NCBI GenBank assembly: GCA_964387955.1
Contig: CAYLXX010000007.1
Span: forward strand, 1-43,339
Reading direction: 5' to 3'
DNA length: 43,339 nucleotides
DNA from: CAYLXX01 sp964387955
GTDB taxonomy: Bacteria; Patescibacteriota; Microgenomatia; UBA1406; GWC2-37-13
The notes under the pieces were generated by a model. The model was not told the DNA's origin, ran no database searches, and saw nothing but the letters and a program-made list of their open reading frames with translations. Each line of letters begins with the position of its first letter. The stretch's first letter is position 1. Both the position numbers and the translations under genes were made by a program. Below, in pieces: positions 1-7,414 of the stretch.

Positions 1-383
1 GTAACCAAAAAAACAAACATGCTATAGGGACGGGCCTCAAACGCGTAATACAGCAAAATAGGATTAATTAAAAAAAACAGCATGGCCAAGAAACTTTTGC
101 GATGGTCATAATGGAAAACATCCAGACAAAAATGAAAAGCGGTAAAAAGAGTGCCAATGAAGAAAAAAAGCGACACTGACCGCATAGAAATCTCCGATGA
201 ACCAAAAAAAGCCATCCAAATCTTTAGTAAGAAGTGGTATAACGGCGGTGAAAAATCCTGAAAACTGAGAAGAATAATCTGCAAGAAATTTTTTTTAGAA
301 AGAAAGTACGAGTAGGCCTCATCGCGCCAGAAATCCTGTATGAAAAAAGCCAGAGGAGTTTGCGTAAACAGGTAGTTGAGCAT
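1..383 (-). CDS. Membrane glycosyltransferase, GT39/ArnT-like, N-terminal part
   Basis: Only the first 127 residues are in the window; the gene runs off the left edge. The start is ATG at 383, 11 nt after the stop of the upstream glycosyltransferase, so the two are probably co-transcribed. Visible marks are an acidic pair in WRDEAYS (D21, E22), then SPPLYHFLLKIW (45-56), several hydrophobic helices and FEARPYSM (115-122). This spacing is typical of GT-C fold enzymes (protein mannosyltransferase/ArnT type), which take sugar from a polyprenyl phosphate on the outer membrane face, with the DE pair in the first loop as catalytic or metal site. The family is inferred from these motifs; donor and acceptor are unknown. 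A role in glycosylating surface proteins or lipids is plausible but not shown. Confidence 0.7.
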   Translation of the reverse strand, partial: MLNYLFTQTPLAFFIQDFWRDEAYSYFLSKKNFLQIILLSFQDFSPPLYHFLLKIWMAFFGSSEISMRSVSLFFFIGTLFTAFHFCLDVFHYDHRKSFLAMLFFLINPILLYYAFEARPYSMFVFLV

Positions 384-394
384 TTTTTACTATT

Positions 395-1873
395 TTACAC
401 CTTCTCTGTGACTTTGTAGGTGATTTTTTTACCAAGAATGAGTCGGGTGTGGGCGTCAAGCGCAGGCAGCGATGATAATACAAAAGACACAAGCGGAAGA
501 AGATACCACTGAATAAGAAGAAACGGCACGTTAATAATTTTGGTTTTAATATTCATTTTATTTCTGATTTGGAAATCCAAGTAAATATAAAGAAGCAACA
601 TGATTGAGGCCAATGTAAGTATAAGTCCCGAAGCCTGAGGTAAAATAAACCCCAGTACGGTACGTTTAAACAACGGATTGATAAGTGGCGGAATCGACGC
701 ACTGATAGTCAGGATAAAAAATGACGTTGGCCAGAGAAGATGGGTTTCGGCAAGATAGAGTAATTTACGAAGTTTGATCGAGTAGGGAATCTCTTTTGAG
801 GTAAAAAACTTTTTCCATATGTAGGCTACGTCTGTGACTCCCCAAGCCCAGCGTCGTTCCTGATCGTACCGGTTCAGAAGGGTTTTAATGATACTTCCCG
901 AATAAACTGCGTCGCCATTGGTGATTGTGAAAAGAGGAATGGTTCTGACTTTATCGCCAAATTCAAAAAATGCTTGGTAATAAATGTGCCAATCCTCGGG
1001 AATTATATCCACGTGCCAATACCCAACTTTATTCAGTAGCCAGAGGCTGGTTGAATAGGTTGAGATTTGGATGAGTTTCTCTCTTTGAGATAGAAAAGCT
1101 AGTCTAACAATCGAAGATAATGTGGCTTGTATGCGTACAAAAAAAGGCAGTTGCCAAAAATTATTGTATAAAAGTACTGGCGCCCAATAAAAGTGATATT
1201 GTCGATTCTCATCTTTAAGGTACTCAAGCGTGAGGTATGAAAAATAATTTTTTGAGAGATGGCTGTCGGCATCACAGATAGTAATAAGACAATTTTCCCT
1301 GAGATACCCCTTTTCTTGAGTATATGTATCGACTATTTTGGCAGCATAGGTTTGGTTACTGGCTTTACCTGCTACCTCCCCGATACTGAGAACATGGTAT
1401 GAGGAAATAATATCTTTAAAATAGCGGCCGAATCTGTTTCTCAGTATTTTTTCTTTCTCACGTGCTTCGACTTCACGATCTTCAAAAGCGAGTACAAGAT
1501 GCAAGTTTTTATAGGGAATATCGTTTTCTACAAATGACTCAATTGATGACTCGAGCTTATAGATTGGTTCACTGTAATTGGGAATAATAATGAAGTGTTG
1601 GATTTCTTCCCCGCCAGTGAAACTTTTGAGCTTTTTGGCAAAATTAATTTTGGAAACTACCTCAATAGTGCGGTACGAAACCACAGCATAGTAGGTGGTG
1701 GTTAATGATTTATAAAAAAAGTAGAGATCAAAGGCGATGATAAAATAAGCGACTACTGCTGGATGAAACGGTGATAACCAAACAGGTAATAAAATAAGTA
1801 TCCAGGTTAAAGCAGGTACGGCGATTTCGCCAAATCGATAAAACCCAGGAGATTGAGTAAATTTTTCTGTCAT
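395..1873 (-). CDS. Processive-type family 2 glycosyltransferase with membrane helices
   Basis: The product has 492 residues. Two hydrophobic helices (about 17-35 and 38-58) precede a cytoplasmic GT-A domain, and helices follow near 378-398, 407-432 and 448-470. The GT2 signature is visible: FIIIPNYSEP near 94-103, DAD at 201-203 for nucleotide-sugar and metal binding, an acidic ED at 293-294 for the catalytic base, and QERRW at 338-342, matching the QxxRW motif of processive synthases (cellulose and hyaluronan synthase type). It therefore probably polymerises and exports a polysaccharide; the sugar cannot be told. It heads a minus-strand unit with the GT39-like gene downstream. The start ATG is 10 nt after a TATAAT box, so the mRNA would have almost no leader. 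I see no Shine-Dalgarno site. Confidence 0.8.
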   Translation of the reverse strand: MTEKFTQSPGFYRFGEIAVPALTWILILLPVWLSPFHPAVVAYFIIAFDLYFFYKSLTTTYYAVVSYRTIEVVSKINFAKKLKSFTGGEEIQHFIIIPNYSEPIYKLESSIESFVENDIPYKNLHLVLAFEDREVEAREKEKILRNRFGRYFKDIISSYHVLSIGEVAGKASNQTYAAKIVDTYTQEKGYLRENCLITICDADSHLSKNYFSYLTLEYLKDENRQYHFYWAPVLLYNNFWQLPFFVRIQATLSSIVRLAFLSQREKLIQISTYSTSLWLLNKVGYWHVDIIPEDWHIYYQAFFEFGDKVRTIPLFTITNGDAVYSGSIIKTLLNRYDQERRWAWGVTDVAYIWKKFFTSKEIPYSIKLRKLLYLAETHLLWPTSFFILTISASIPPLINPLFKRTVLGFILPQASGLILTLASIMLLLYIYLDFQIRNKMNIKTKIINVPFLLIQWYLLPLVSFVLSSLPALDAHTRLILGKKITYKVTEKV

Positions 1874-1883
1874 ACGACATCAA

Positions 1884-1889
1884 ATTATA
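1884..1889 (-). promoter_or_regulatory. -10 box for the GT2 gene
   Basis: On the minus strand TATAAT lies 10 nt upstream of the ATG at 1873. No convincing -35 was found. Predicted transcription begins only a few bases before the start codon. Confidence 0.45.
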
Positions 1890-1911
1890 TCATTAATGAA
1901 CTATTTATTTA

Positions 1912-1939
1912 TTGACTATTGCTAAATGTTTTCTATAAT
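1912..1939 (+). promoter_or_regulatory. Promoter of the unknown gene at 1949
   Basis: TTGACT (1912-1917), a 16-nt spacer and TATAAT (1934-1939) make a near-consensus sigma70-type promoter. Predicted transcription starts around 1946, so the ATG at 1949 would be essentially at the 5' end of the mRNA. Confidence 0.7.
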
Positions 1940-1948
1940 ACTTCATAC

Positions 1949-2446
1949 ATGAACAAAGAATTAGATTACTCTATCGAGCCACAGCCTGTGAATTTTTGGA
2001 GAGAAGTGGAAAGTAGAGATTTTGTAGAAGACAATAGCCGGGGTGAAAAATTACCATATCGATTACGAAGATATCAGTTTGATAAACTCACTATTATTAC
2101 CAGACAAAATCTTTACTTTGCCGGTGCCTTTTCGGGCCCAGATTGGGAAGATCCACAAACAGTAAAACAAGCGTATGATGATGCACTTCCTATTTGGAAT
2201 AGAATTTTTCGAAATAACATCGGAGGAAGAAAGGATTTAACTCGCAAGGTAATGCAGTCATACGAGTCATATTCTAGATATAAAGGGTCAGCTAACGCAG
2301 GACCTGCAGTAATTTTCAGGAATGATTTCGGAGTTGAGATTGATGTGGTCGAGCCAGTCTTGGAGCAAATATCAAGAGCAAAAAAACTTAAAGATGCTAT
2401 TCAGGAAGAATCAGCTGCTTTGGATGCTTTCTTAACTTCTATGTAA
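1949..2446 (+). CDS. Unknown protein, 165 aa
   Basis: I do not recognise this family. The frame can be opened at a TTG at 1919, but that codon lies upstream of the -10 box, so ATG at 1949 is the only start compatible with the promoter. The product has no signal peptide or membrane helix, is rich in aromatic and charged residues, and ends in a Lys/Glu-rich, probably helical tail (about 140-165). FAGAFSGPDWEDPQTVKQAY near residues 57-76 could serve as a family signature. It is a single-gene unit, convergent with the helicase gene: its TAA (2444-2446) is directly followed by the helicase stop on the other strand, with no terminator between. Good promoter and intact frame make it a real gene; function unknown. 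Confidence 0.7.
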   Translation: MNKELDYSIEPQPVNFWREVESRDFVEDNSRGEKLPYRLRRYQFDKLTIITRQNLYFAGAFSGPDWEDPQTVKQAYDDALPIWNRIFRNNIGGRKDLTRKVMQSYESYSRYKGSANAGPAVIFRNDFGVEIDVVEPVLEQISRAKKLKDAIQEESAALDAFLTSM

Positions 2447-5338
2447 TCAAGTACTTTCGCAGTAGAGTTTGTATTCGCAGTTTAAACATAAGGGATTGCC
2501 TTTACATCTGAAATCTGAGGTCTGAATTTCGTCACGGACTTTGATAATCTCATCTTTGGCTTTTTCAAGTTCTTCAAGGGTACGTGTGGTTGAAACTTTA
2601 GCGGCTTTATCAAGAAGATATAGGGTTAAGGTGACTTTATCGCCGTTATTTTTAAAAATATCAGATTGAATGTTTTGGGCAGCTAAGGCATATGTTGATA
2701 ACTGAAGATTGAGTTTAAGTTCGCGATCTGTGGGTAAACGTTTGGATGAGTAATCAGTGGATTTGTAATCGATGATCTCAATACCGCCATCGATTTTGTC
2801 TACACGGTCGATTTTGCCGCCGATTTTGAGGTTGGCGGTAAGAGGAAAAACAAAAGCTTGCTCAAGTGCAATCGGCGGGTTATCAAGATGATGCAAATCT
2901 CCCTGCAAGTAACCATCTAGGTACTGAAAACCTCTTTTTTTCATACTTTCTTCATGAGATTTGCTCATATAGCCCAGACCATTCCAATTTTTTTCATAAA
3001 GCTCGTAGATGAATGCTTTGTTATCTTGGGGTAATTCTTTTTTCATGAGTGCATCAGTGAATTGTCGAAGTGTTTCGTGCAAAGTAGTACCAAAACTTAA
3101 ACTTGCAGTAGGGAGAGTAGGAATTTTTAAAATATATTTAAGTTTGTAATGTAGCGGACACATCTTAAATGTATCAATCTGCGAATAGGATAAATAATTA
3201 AGTGAAAAACTGGCTTTTGTGAGGGGTTTCTCTTTTTTAGGTATGGGTGCAAAATCAAGAATACTTAATTGATCGATATCAACTGCAGTTTTTTTTAAGA
3301 CATCCTCCCCTAACATCTCGGTGACAAAAGACGAAACTTTCTTCTCGCGTTTACCTTCTCCGTAATAGTTGGCCGCAGTTAAATAAAGTCGATCGCGCGC
3401 GCGCGTCGCTGCTACATAAAAAAGGCGTCGTTCTTCTTCCTCATGATAATTTCCCTCAGGTAGAATTTCTTTGATAAGTTGTTCGGGAATAGGTATTTGT
3501 TCGTGGCGCTCAGAGGTAGGAAAGCGGTTGGAAACGAGATTGACCACAAAAACTACTGGGAATTCCAAACCTTTGGAAGCATGCACAGTTAAGATATTCA
3601 CAGCATTTTCGCTGGCCCAGTCGAAATCTCCCGAAATAGGCGACTCGCCAAGCTCGATTGCCAGATCAATCCAGTCGGTAACAGCAAACACAGAAGCATC
3701 TTCGTGTTCAACCTCAAAGGTTTTTAATTTATCAAAAAATCGGGCTAAATTTTGAGAAGTTTTTTCGTACTTGGCAGCATCTGGACCAATAAATTTTTGG
3801 ATCATGCCAGTGTCTTCCATAAAGTAGTAGAGTATTTGACCAGCTGATTCGCGGGGAATAAGTTTAAGGTGGCGATAGACCATCTCGACAATTTTTTTGA
3901 CTTTTTCCTTGGTTTCAGCAGAGGAAAAAATGTCGTCAATTCTCTCAACGGCTTCAAACAAAGTTACATTAGCTCTTCGGATAAACGCCATGATGGAGGC
4001 CATATCGCGACCGTCGAGTGCAAATTGATCCATGGCGAGAACTTTGTATAAACTGGCCGAATCTTCGATATTCACTAAAAATTTTAAGTAGGCGATAAAC
4101 TCTTTTATCTCAGGTTGCTTGAAAAGTTTGCCTGGACCTAAAAACTGATACGGTACGCCGTGTCGAGATAGAGCTCGTACAAATGGATCACTATGACTGT
4201 TGGCACGAATAAGTATGGCAAAGTCGCCAAAATCTAAGTTCTTTTCGTCTGTTAACTCAAGAATTTTTTTGGCGACTGCGTCGGCTTCATTTTCTACACG
4301 ATTCACGTAAATTAATTCTGGGATAGCGCCTTTTTTCTGGCGAGTAGACTGGAGTTTTTTATCGATTTTTTCTTTTACTTCTAATCTATCGGGGTTGTTA
4401 TGTTGAATAAGTTTGTACGAAGCATCCAAAATAGCTTGAGTTGAACGATAATTTTGAGTCAAGCTGATAATTTTGATATCCGGATAATTTTTGCGAAATT
4501 GGATAACATTGGAGATAGCCGCGCCGCGCCATTTATAAATACTTTGATCGTCATCGGCGACAACTGTGAGGTGACCGCTTTTGCCAACGAGCAGTCTAAC
4601 TAATTCGTTTTGGGAAATATTTGTGTCCTGGAACTCATCAACCAAAATATATTTAAATTTTTTCTGATATTCGGTCAAAATATTGGCACGAGCGCGAAAT
4701 AGCTTGAGGGCATTGGAAATTAGATTGGCGAAATCAAGCGAACTTTCTTTAATCTTTAGATCTTCATAAGCTTTGTAGGCGTGAGCGAGTTCTTTTTCTT
4801 TGGTTTCTTCCTCCGGAGTTTCAAACTTCATAGTTTGCGTCCACTTGATATATTCTTCAGGACTAATATCTTCATCTGAGAGTCGGGAAAAATGAGTCAC
4901 TAAGCCGCTGGTAAATTTGGTCGGATTACCCAGAGGTTTAAAATAGTTTAAATTCATCTTGAATAAATTTTTTCGTAAAAATTGGACTGCCTCTGATTCA
5001 GTCATCAAGTGATAGGCGGGATCAAGACCGATATGAATACTCTCATTGCGTAGGATGCGATCGCAAAATGAGTGGAATGTCATAATCCACATCTGGGTGT
5101 AACCATATGGCATAGCCCGATCAACTCGCTCCTGCATCTCAAAAGCCGCTTTCTCGGTGAAAGTAAGTGCCAGAATTTCCTCAGGCCGAGCAATTTTTTT
5201 ATGAATGAGATGTTTAATTTTTTCGACGATAACAGTCGTTTTACCGGTTCCCGCTCCTGCAATAATCAGAAGTGGACCAGAAGTATACTCGACTGCTTGT
5301 TTTTGTTCTGCATTTAATTGGGGCTCCGAATCGCTCAT
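2447..5338 (-). CDS. UvrD/AddA-type helicase fused to Cas4/AddB-like nuclease
   Basis: The product has 963 residues. The N-terminal two thirds is a superfamily 1A helicase: Walker A GAGTGKT (28-34), VDEFQDT (233-239), ADDDQSIYKWRGA (261-273), QNYRS (295-299), and later the motif V/VI region with LTVHASKGLEFPVVFV and AATRARDRLYL. The last ~230 residues form a RecB/Cas4-like PD-(D/E)XK nuclease: LHETLRQF, GGKIDRVD, then IDYKS with D857 and K859 as probable active-site residues. Cysteines at 951, 954 and 960, plus one in KMCPLHYKL, match the iron-sulfur staple of AddB and Cas4. It probably unwinds and resects DNA ends during recombination repair; I see no AddB partner here. The start follows an extended -10 by 7 nt. 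The helicase call is firm; the in vivo role is inferred. Confidence 0.88.
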   Translation of the reverse strand: MSDSEPQLNAEQKQAVEYTSGPLLIIAGAGTGKTTVIVEKIKHLIHKKIARPEEILALTFTEKAAFEMQERVDRAMPYGYTQMWIMTFHSFCDRILRNESIHIGLDPAYHLMTESEAVQFLRKNLFKMNLNYFKPLGNPTKFTSGLVTHFSRLSDEDISPEEYIKWTQTMKFETPEEETKEKELAHAYKAYEDLKIKESSLDFANLISNALKLFRARANILTEYQKKFKYILVDEFQDTNISQNELVRLLVGKSGHLTVVADDDQSIYKWRGAAISNVIQFRKNYPDIKIISLTQNYRSTQAILDASYKLIQHNNPDRLEVKEKIDKKLQSTRQKKGAIPELIYVNRVENEADAVAKKILELTDEKNLDFGDFAILIRANSHSDPFVRALSRHGVPYQFLGPGKLFKQPEIKEFIAYLKFLVNIEDSASLYKVLAMDQFALDGRDMASIMAFIRRANVTLFEAVERIDDIFSSAETKEKVKKIVEMVYRHLKLIPRESAGQILYYFMEDTGMIQKFIGPDAAKYEKTSQNLARFFDKLKTFEVEHEDASVFAVTDWIDLAIELGESPISGDFDWASENAVNILTVHASKGLEFPVVFVVNLVSNRFPTSERHEQIPIPEQLIKEILPEGNYHEEEERRLFYVAATRARDRLYLTAANYYGEGKREKKVSSFVTEMLGEDVLKKTAVDIDQLSILDFAPIPKKEKPLTKASFSLNYLSYSQIDTFKMCPLHYKLKYILKIPTLPTASLSFGTTLHETLRQFTDALMKKELPQDNKAFIYELYEKNWNGLGYMSKSHEESMKKRGFQYLDGYLQGDLHHLDNPPIALEQAFVFPLTANLKIGGKIDRVDKIDGGIEIIDYKSTDYSSKRLPTDRELKLNLQLSTYALAAQNIQSDIFKNNGDKVTLTLYLLDKAAKVSTTRTLEELEKAKDEIIKVRDEIQTSDFRCKGNPLCLNCEYKLYCEST

Positions 5339-5345
5339 TCTAATG

Positions 5346-5354
5346 ATTTTAGCA
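5346..5354 (-). promoter_or_regulatory. Extended -10 for the helicase-nuclease
   Basis: On the minus strand TGCTAAAAT (TG at 5354-5353, TAAAAT at 5351-5346) ends 7 nt before the ATG at 5338. A leaderless transcript is predicted. It is back to back with the -10 of the divergent gene at 5375. Confidence 0.45.
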
Positions 5355-5362
5355 TAATGGTG

Positions 5363-5368
5363 TATACT
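5363..5368 (+). promoter_or_regulatory. -10 box for the 91-aa exported protein
   Basis: TATACT lies 6 nt before the ATG at 5375. The -35 region is weak. This spacing decides for the ATG at 5375 over an in-frame start at 5318, which would lie upstream of the promoter and inside the helicase gene. Confidence 0.4.
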
Positions 5369-5374
5369 AATGTT

Positions 5375-5650
5375 ATGTCAGAATCGTCTGAGATGCCTTC
5401 ACCACCGCAAACCCCTAAAACCGAGAATAAACATCCGATTAAAAAGATGGTGACACCAGTGCTTGTGGCAGCTTCAACGCTGTTTGGGATGGTAACCAAT
5501 GCAGCCGATACTCCTAAAAAACCAGACGCTCAACCGACACCAACTCCGCCGCCTGCTCAGGTAGTTAAACCAACTCCTACTCCTTTTGTTGAAATTGATC
5601 AACCGATGACAGGAATTAATACTCCTAACGCCACTACAATTAAGAAGTAA
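5375..5650 (+). CDS. Small exported or membrane-anchored Pro/Thr-rich protein
   Basis: The product has 91 residues: a charged N-terminal tail, a hydrophobic segment MVTPVLVAASTLFGMVTNAA (about 25-44) that could be a signal peptide (AA at its end resembles a signal peptidase site) or a single anchor, then a low-complexity stretch with PTPTPPPAQ and PTPTPF. Nothing suggests an enzyme. The same PT-rich style occurs in the next gene and in the pilus-locus protein at 36776, so it probably belongs to the cell surface. It lies 45 nt upstream of the CAP-domain gene and could be co-expressed, though that gene also has a possible promoter. Family not recognised. Confidence 0.6.
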   Translation: MSESSEMPSPPQTPKTENKHPIKKMVTPVLVAASTLFGMVTNAADTPKKPDAQPTPTPPPAQVVKPTPTPFVEIDQPMTGINTPNATTIKK

Positions 5651-5655
5651 TTTTC

Positions 5656-5684
5656 TTGACTTTTTGCTCCAAATAAACTAACTT
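5656..5684 (+). promoter_or_regulatory. Possible promoter of the CAP-domain gene
   Basis: TTGACT (5656-5661) is followed after 17 nt by TAACTT (5679-5684), a poor -10. Transcription would start about 5 nt before the ATG at 5696. The -35 is good and the -10 weak, so read-through from the gene upstream is equally possible. Confidence 0.4.
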
Positions 5685-5695
5685 GATGGGTATAC

Positions 5696-7273
5696 ATGGG
5701 AATCAATTGGCGCCAGTCAGTACCCTGGAAGGTGGCTGTCCAGACGATTGGCATCGCTACCATAATTATCGTAGGTGCTGCAATGATAGTTTTTTCATTG
5801 CTTATCAACCGCACGGGGTCTTTCGAGCAACAGGCAAAAGGCGGATATGACATTGTCACGTATCACGGGTATTTAGCAAACACTTCCTCCTATGAATCTA
5901 AAAAAAATTTCTCTACGAGCCAGGACTATTTAATCTCTGCCACTTCAACAAGTAGCGGATTGGATACAAAAGAGGCGATTGCTCCGCAACCAACTTTGTA
6001 CCCGCTGGACACAGGCGCTCAAATACTCGATGTTTTGCCTTTTTCACAAGTTACTGTACAGGGGTATCTGCAAAATGGCCGACTGGTTAGTCAATCGATT
6101 ACTACCGATCAAGGACAAACACTAGGGATAAAAACAAGTAAGTCTATAGGAGGAGGCGATCTGCCTTCATTGCCTCCTGTCCAGGATATAGCTGCGATAG
6201 GTTTTCATGATACTGCCAATTGTCAGAATTTGACCGGATGGACGTGTGATGGCAATCGTTTTACGATACCGCTTCAGGTGCATTTGTATGCCGATGGGCC
6301 TGCGGGTTCAGGTAGGTTTGTGGGTGCAGTGACTGCATCACAAACAAGAGAGCAAGCCGTAGCCAATAGCTGCGGCGGCAATGCCAATCACGGGTTCAGT
6401 TTTGCGATTCCCGATAGCTTGAAAGATCAGCGAGTTCACCCAATTTATGCTTATGCAATAGGTATAGATCGTAATGGTCAGCCGACAGGTAATAATCCGC
6501 TACTTAATCTTTCGCCTAAAAGCATATCTTGTTCGATTAACCATGCCAATTATCCACCTGTGAGTCAAGATGATTTTGAGAATGAGGTCGTGCAGGGGAT
6601 TAACGATGCTCGGGCGGCTGTCGGCCTGGGTTCAGTATCGGTCAATAACACCTTGCGTGAAGCCGCTCGCTACCACTCGCAGGACATGGCATATAGAAAT
6701 TATTTTAGCCACTACCGACAGCCGCCCCCTCTAGCTCCAGGCGTACCAGCGTGTACTAACTTTAACGGCGGTTATACTCCATTTGATAGAGTGCACTGCG
6801 CTGGTTATCAATATACGAGATTAGGCGAGATTCTTGCCCGTAATAATTACCCGGATGATGATACTGTGCGCATCACGATGCAGTCTTGGCATGATAGTCC
6901 GCCGCATTGGGCGATCGTTACAGCGTGTCCTTTTCTGGAAGTCGGTTGCGGATATGCAGAAGGCGCCGAAAGAATGCACTATTTTAGCTGTGAATTTGGC
7001 ACTATAGGAGCAGATCCACCAGCCTGTTCTGTGACTCCTGTTCCAAGTCTTTCTCCAACAGTCGGCAATCCGACACCAACCCCAGGCGCAGGCGTGTCCT
7101 GTTGCCGAACTGACCCGAATGGTTATATCGATCGAAGTTATTGTCCTGCCAACTGCGCCGCCTGCTACGGCAATATTCAGTGTGGTACCAACGGCTACAG
7201 ATTAGTGCGCTGGTATTTCAACACCGGCTCGCAAACCTGCCAAATTTCCAACCCTGGCATCTGTCGAGAGTAA
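5696..7273 (+). CDS. Membrane-anchored surface protein with CAP/SCP domain
   Basis: The product has 525 residues. One helix near 12-37 anchors or exports it. Residues 170-279 form a beta-type domain with GWTCDGNRFTIPLQVHLYAD, CGGNANHGFSFAIPDSLKD and NPLLNLSPKSISC, a pattern seen in various secreted bacterial proteins. Residues 295-435 are a CAP (SCP/PR-1) domain: ARYHSQDMAYRNYFSH (H327, H339), GEIL (E378), W398 and SPPHW (H404), the usual cavity His/Glu set, followed by VGCGYAEG. A Pro/Thr linker (446-465) leads to a Cys-rich tail (469-523) with nine cysteines, probably disulfide-bonded. CAP proteins bind lipids or act on other envelope molecules; the ligand cannot be read here. Likely extracellular. 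Confidence 0.82.
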   Translation: MGINWRQSVPWKVAVQTIGIATIIIVGAAMIVFSLLINRTGSFEQQAKGGYDIVTYHGYLANTSSYESKKNFSTSQDYLISATSTSSGLDTKEAIAPQPTLYPLDTGAQILDVLPFSQVTVQGYLQNGRLVSQSITTDQGQTLGIKTSKSIGGGDLPSLPPVQDIAAIGFHDTANCQNLTGWTCDGNRFTIPLQVHLYADGPAGSGRFVGAVTASQTREQAVANSCGGNANHGFSFAIPDSLKDQRVHPIYAYAIGIDRNGQPTGNNPLLNLSPKSISCSINHANYPPVSQDDFENEVVQGINDARAAVGLGSVSVNNTLREAARYHSQDMAYRNYFSHYRQPPPLAPGVPACTNFNGGYTPFDRVHCAGYQYTRLGEILARNNYPDDDTVRITMQSWHDSPPHWAIVTACPFLEVGCGYAEGAERMHYFSCEFGTIGADPPACSVTPVPSLSPTVGNPTPTPGAGVSCCRTDPNGYIDRSYCPANCAACYGNIQCGTNGYRLVRWYFNTGSQTCQISNPGICRE

Positions 7274-7290
7274 TTTTTCCCCATTTTCCC

Positions 7291-7319
7291 TTGACTTTTT
7301 TTCCAGATATCGTTATCAT
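7291..7319 (+). promoter_or_regulatory. Upstream tuf promoter P1
   Basis: TTGACT (7291-7296), 17-nt spacer, TATCAT (7314-7319). Transcription would start near 7326 and give a leader of roughly 90 nt before tuf. Confidence 0.65.
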
Positions 7320-7344
7320 AATAGTACTGCTACCGGCGATTTAG

Positions 7345-7372
7345 TTGCATTTAAGATTGAATGCGTTATAAT
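7345..7372 (+). promoter_or_regulatory. Downstream tuf promoter P2
   Basis: TTGCAT (7345-7350), 16-nt spacer, TATAAT (7367-7372). Predicted start near 7379 leaves a 35-nt AT-rich leader. An inverted repeat GCATT/AATGC (7347-7351, 7360-7364) lies between the two boxes and could be an operator, but it is short. Confidence 0.6.
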
Positions 7373-7414
7373 TGTATGCAGTAATTAACAAATTATTTAT
7401 TTTTTTAAATATCT

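Noticed and set aside
3394..3405. Alternating CG run, possibly Z-DNA forming
   Set aside because: It encodes the conserved TRARD of helicase motif VI on the minus strand, so protein constraint explains it.
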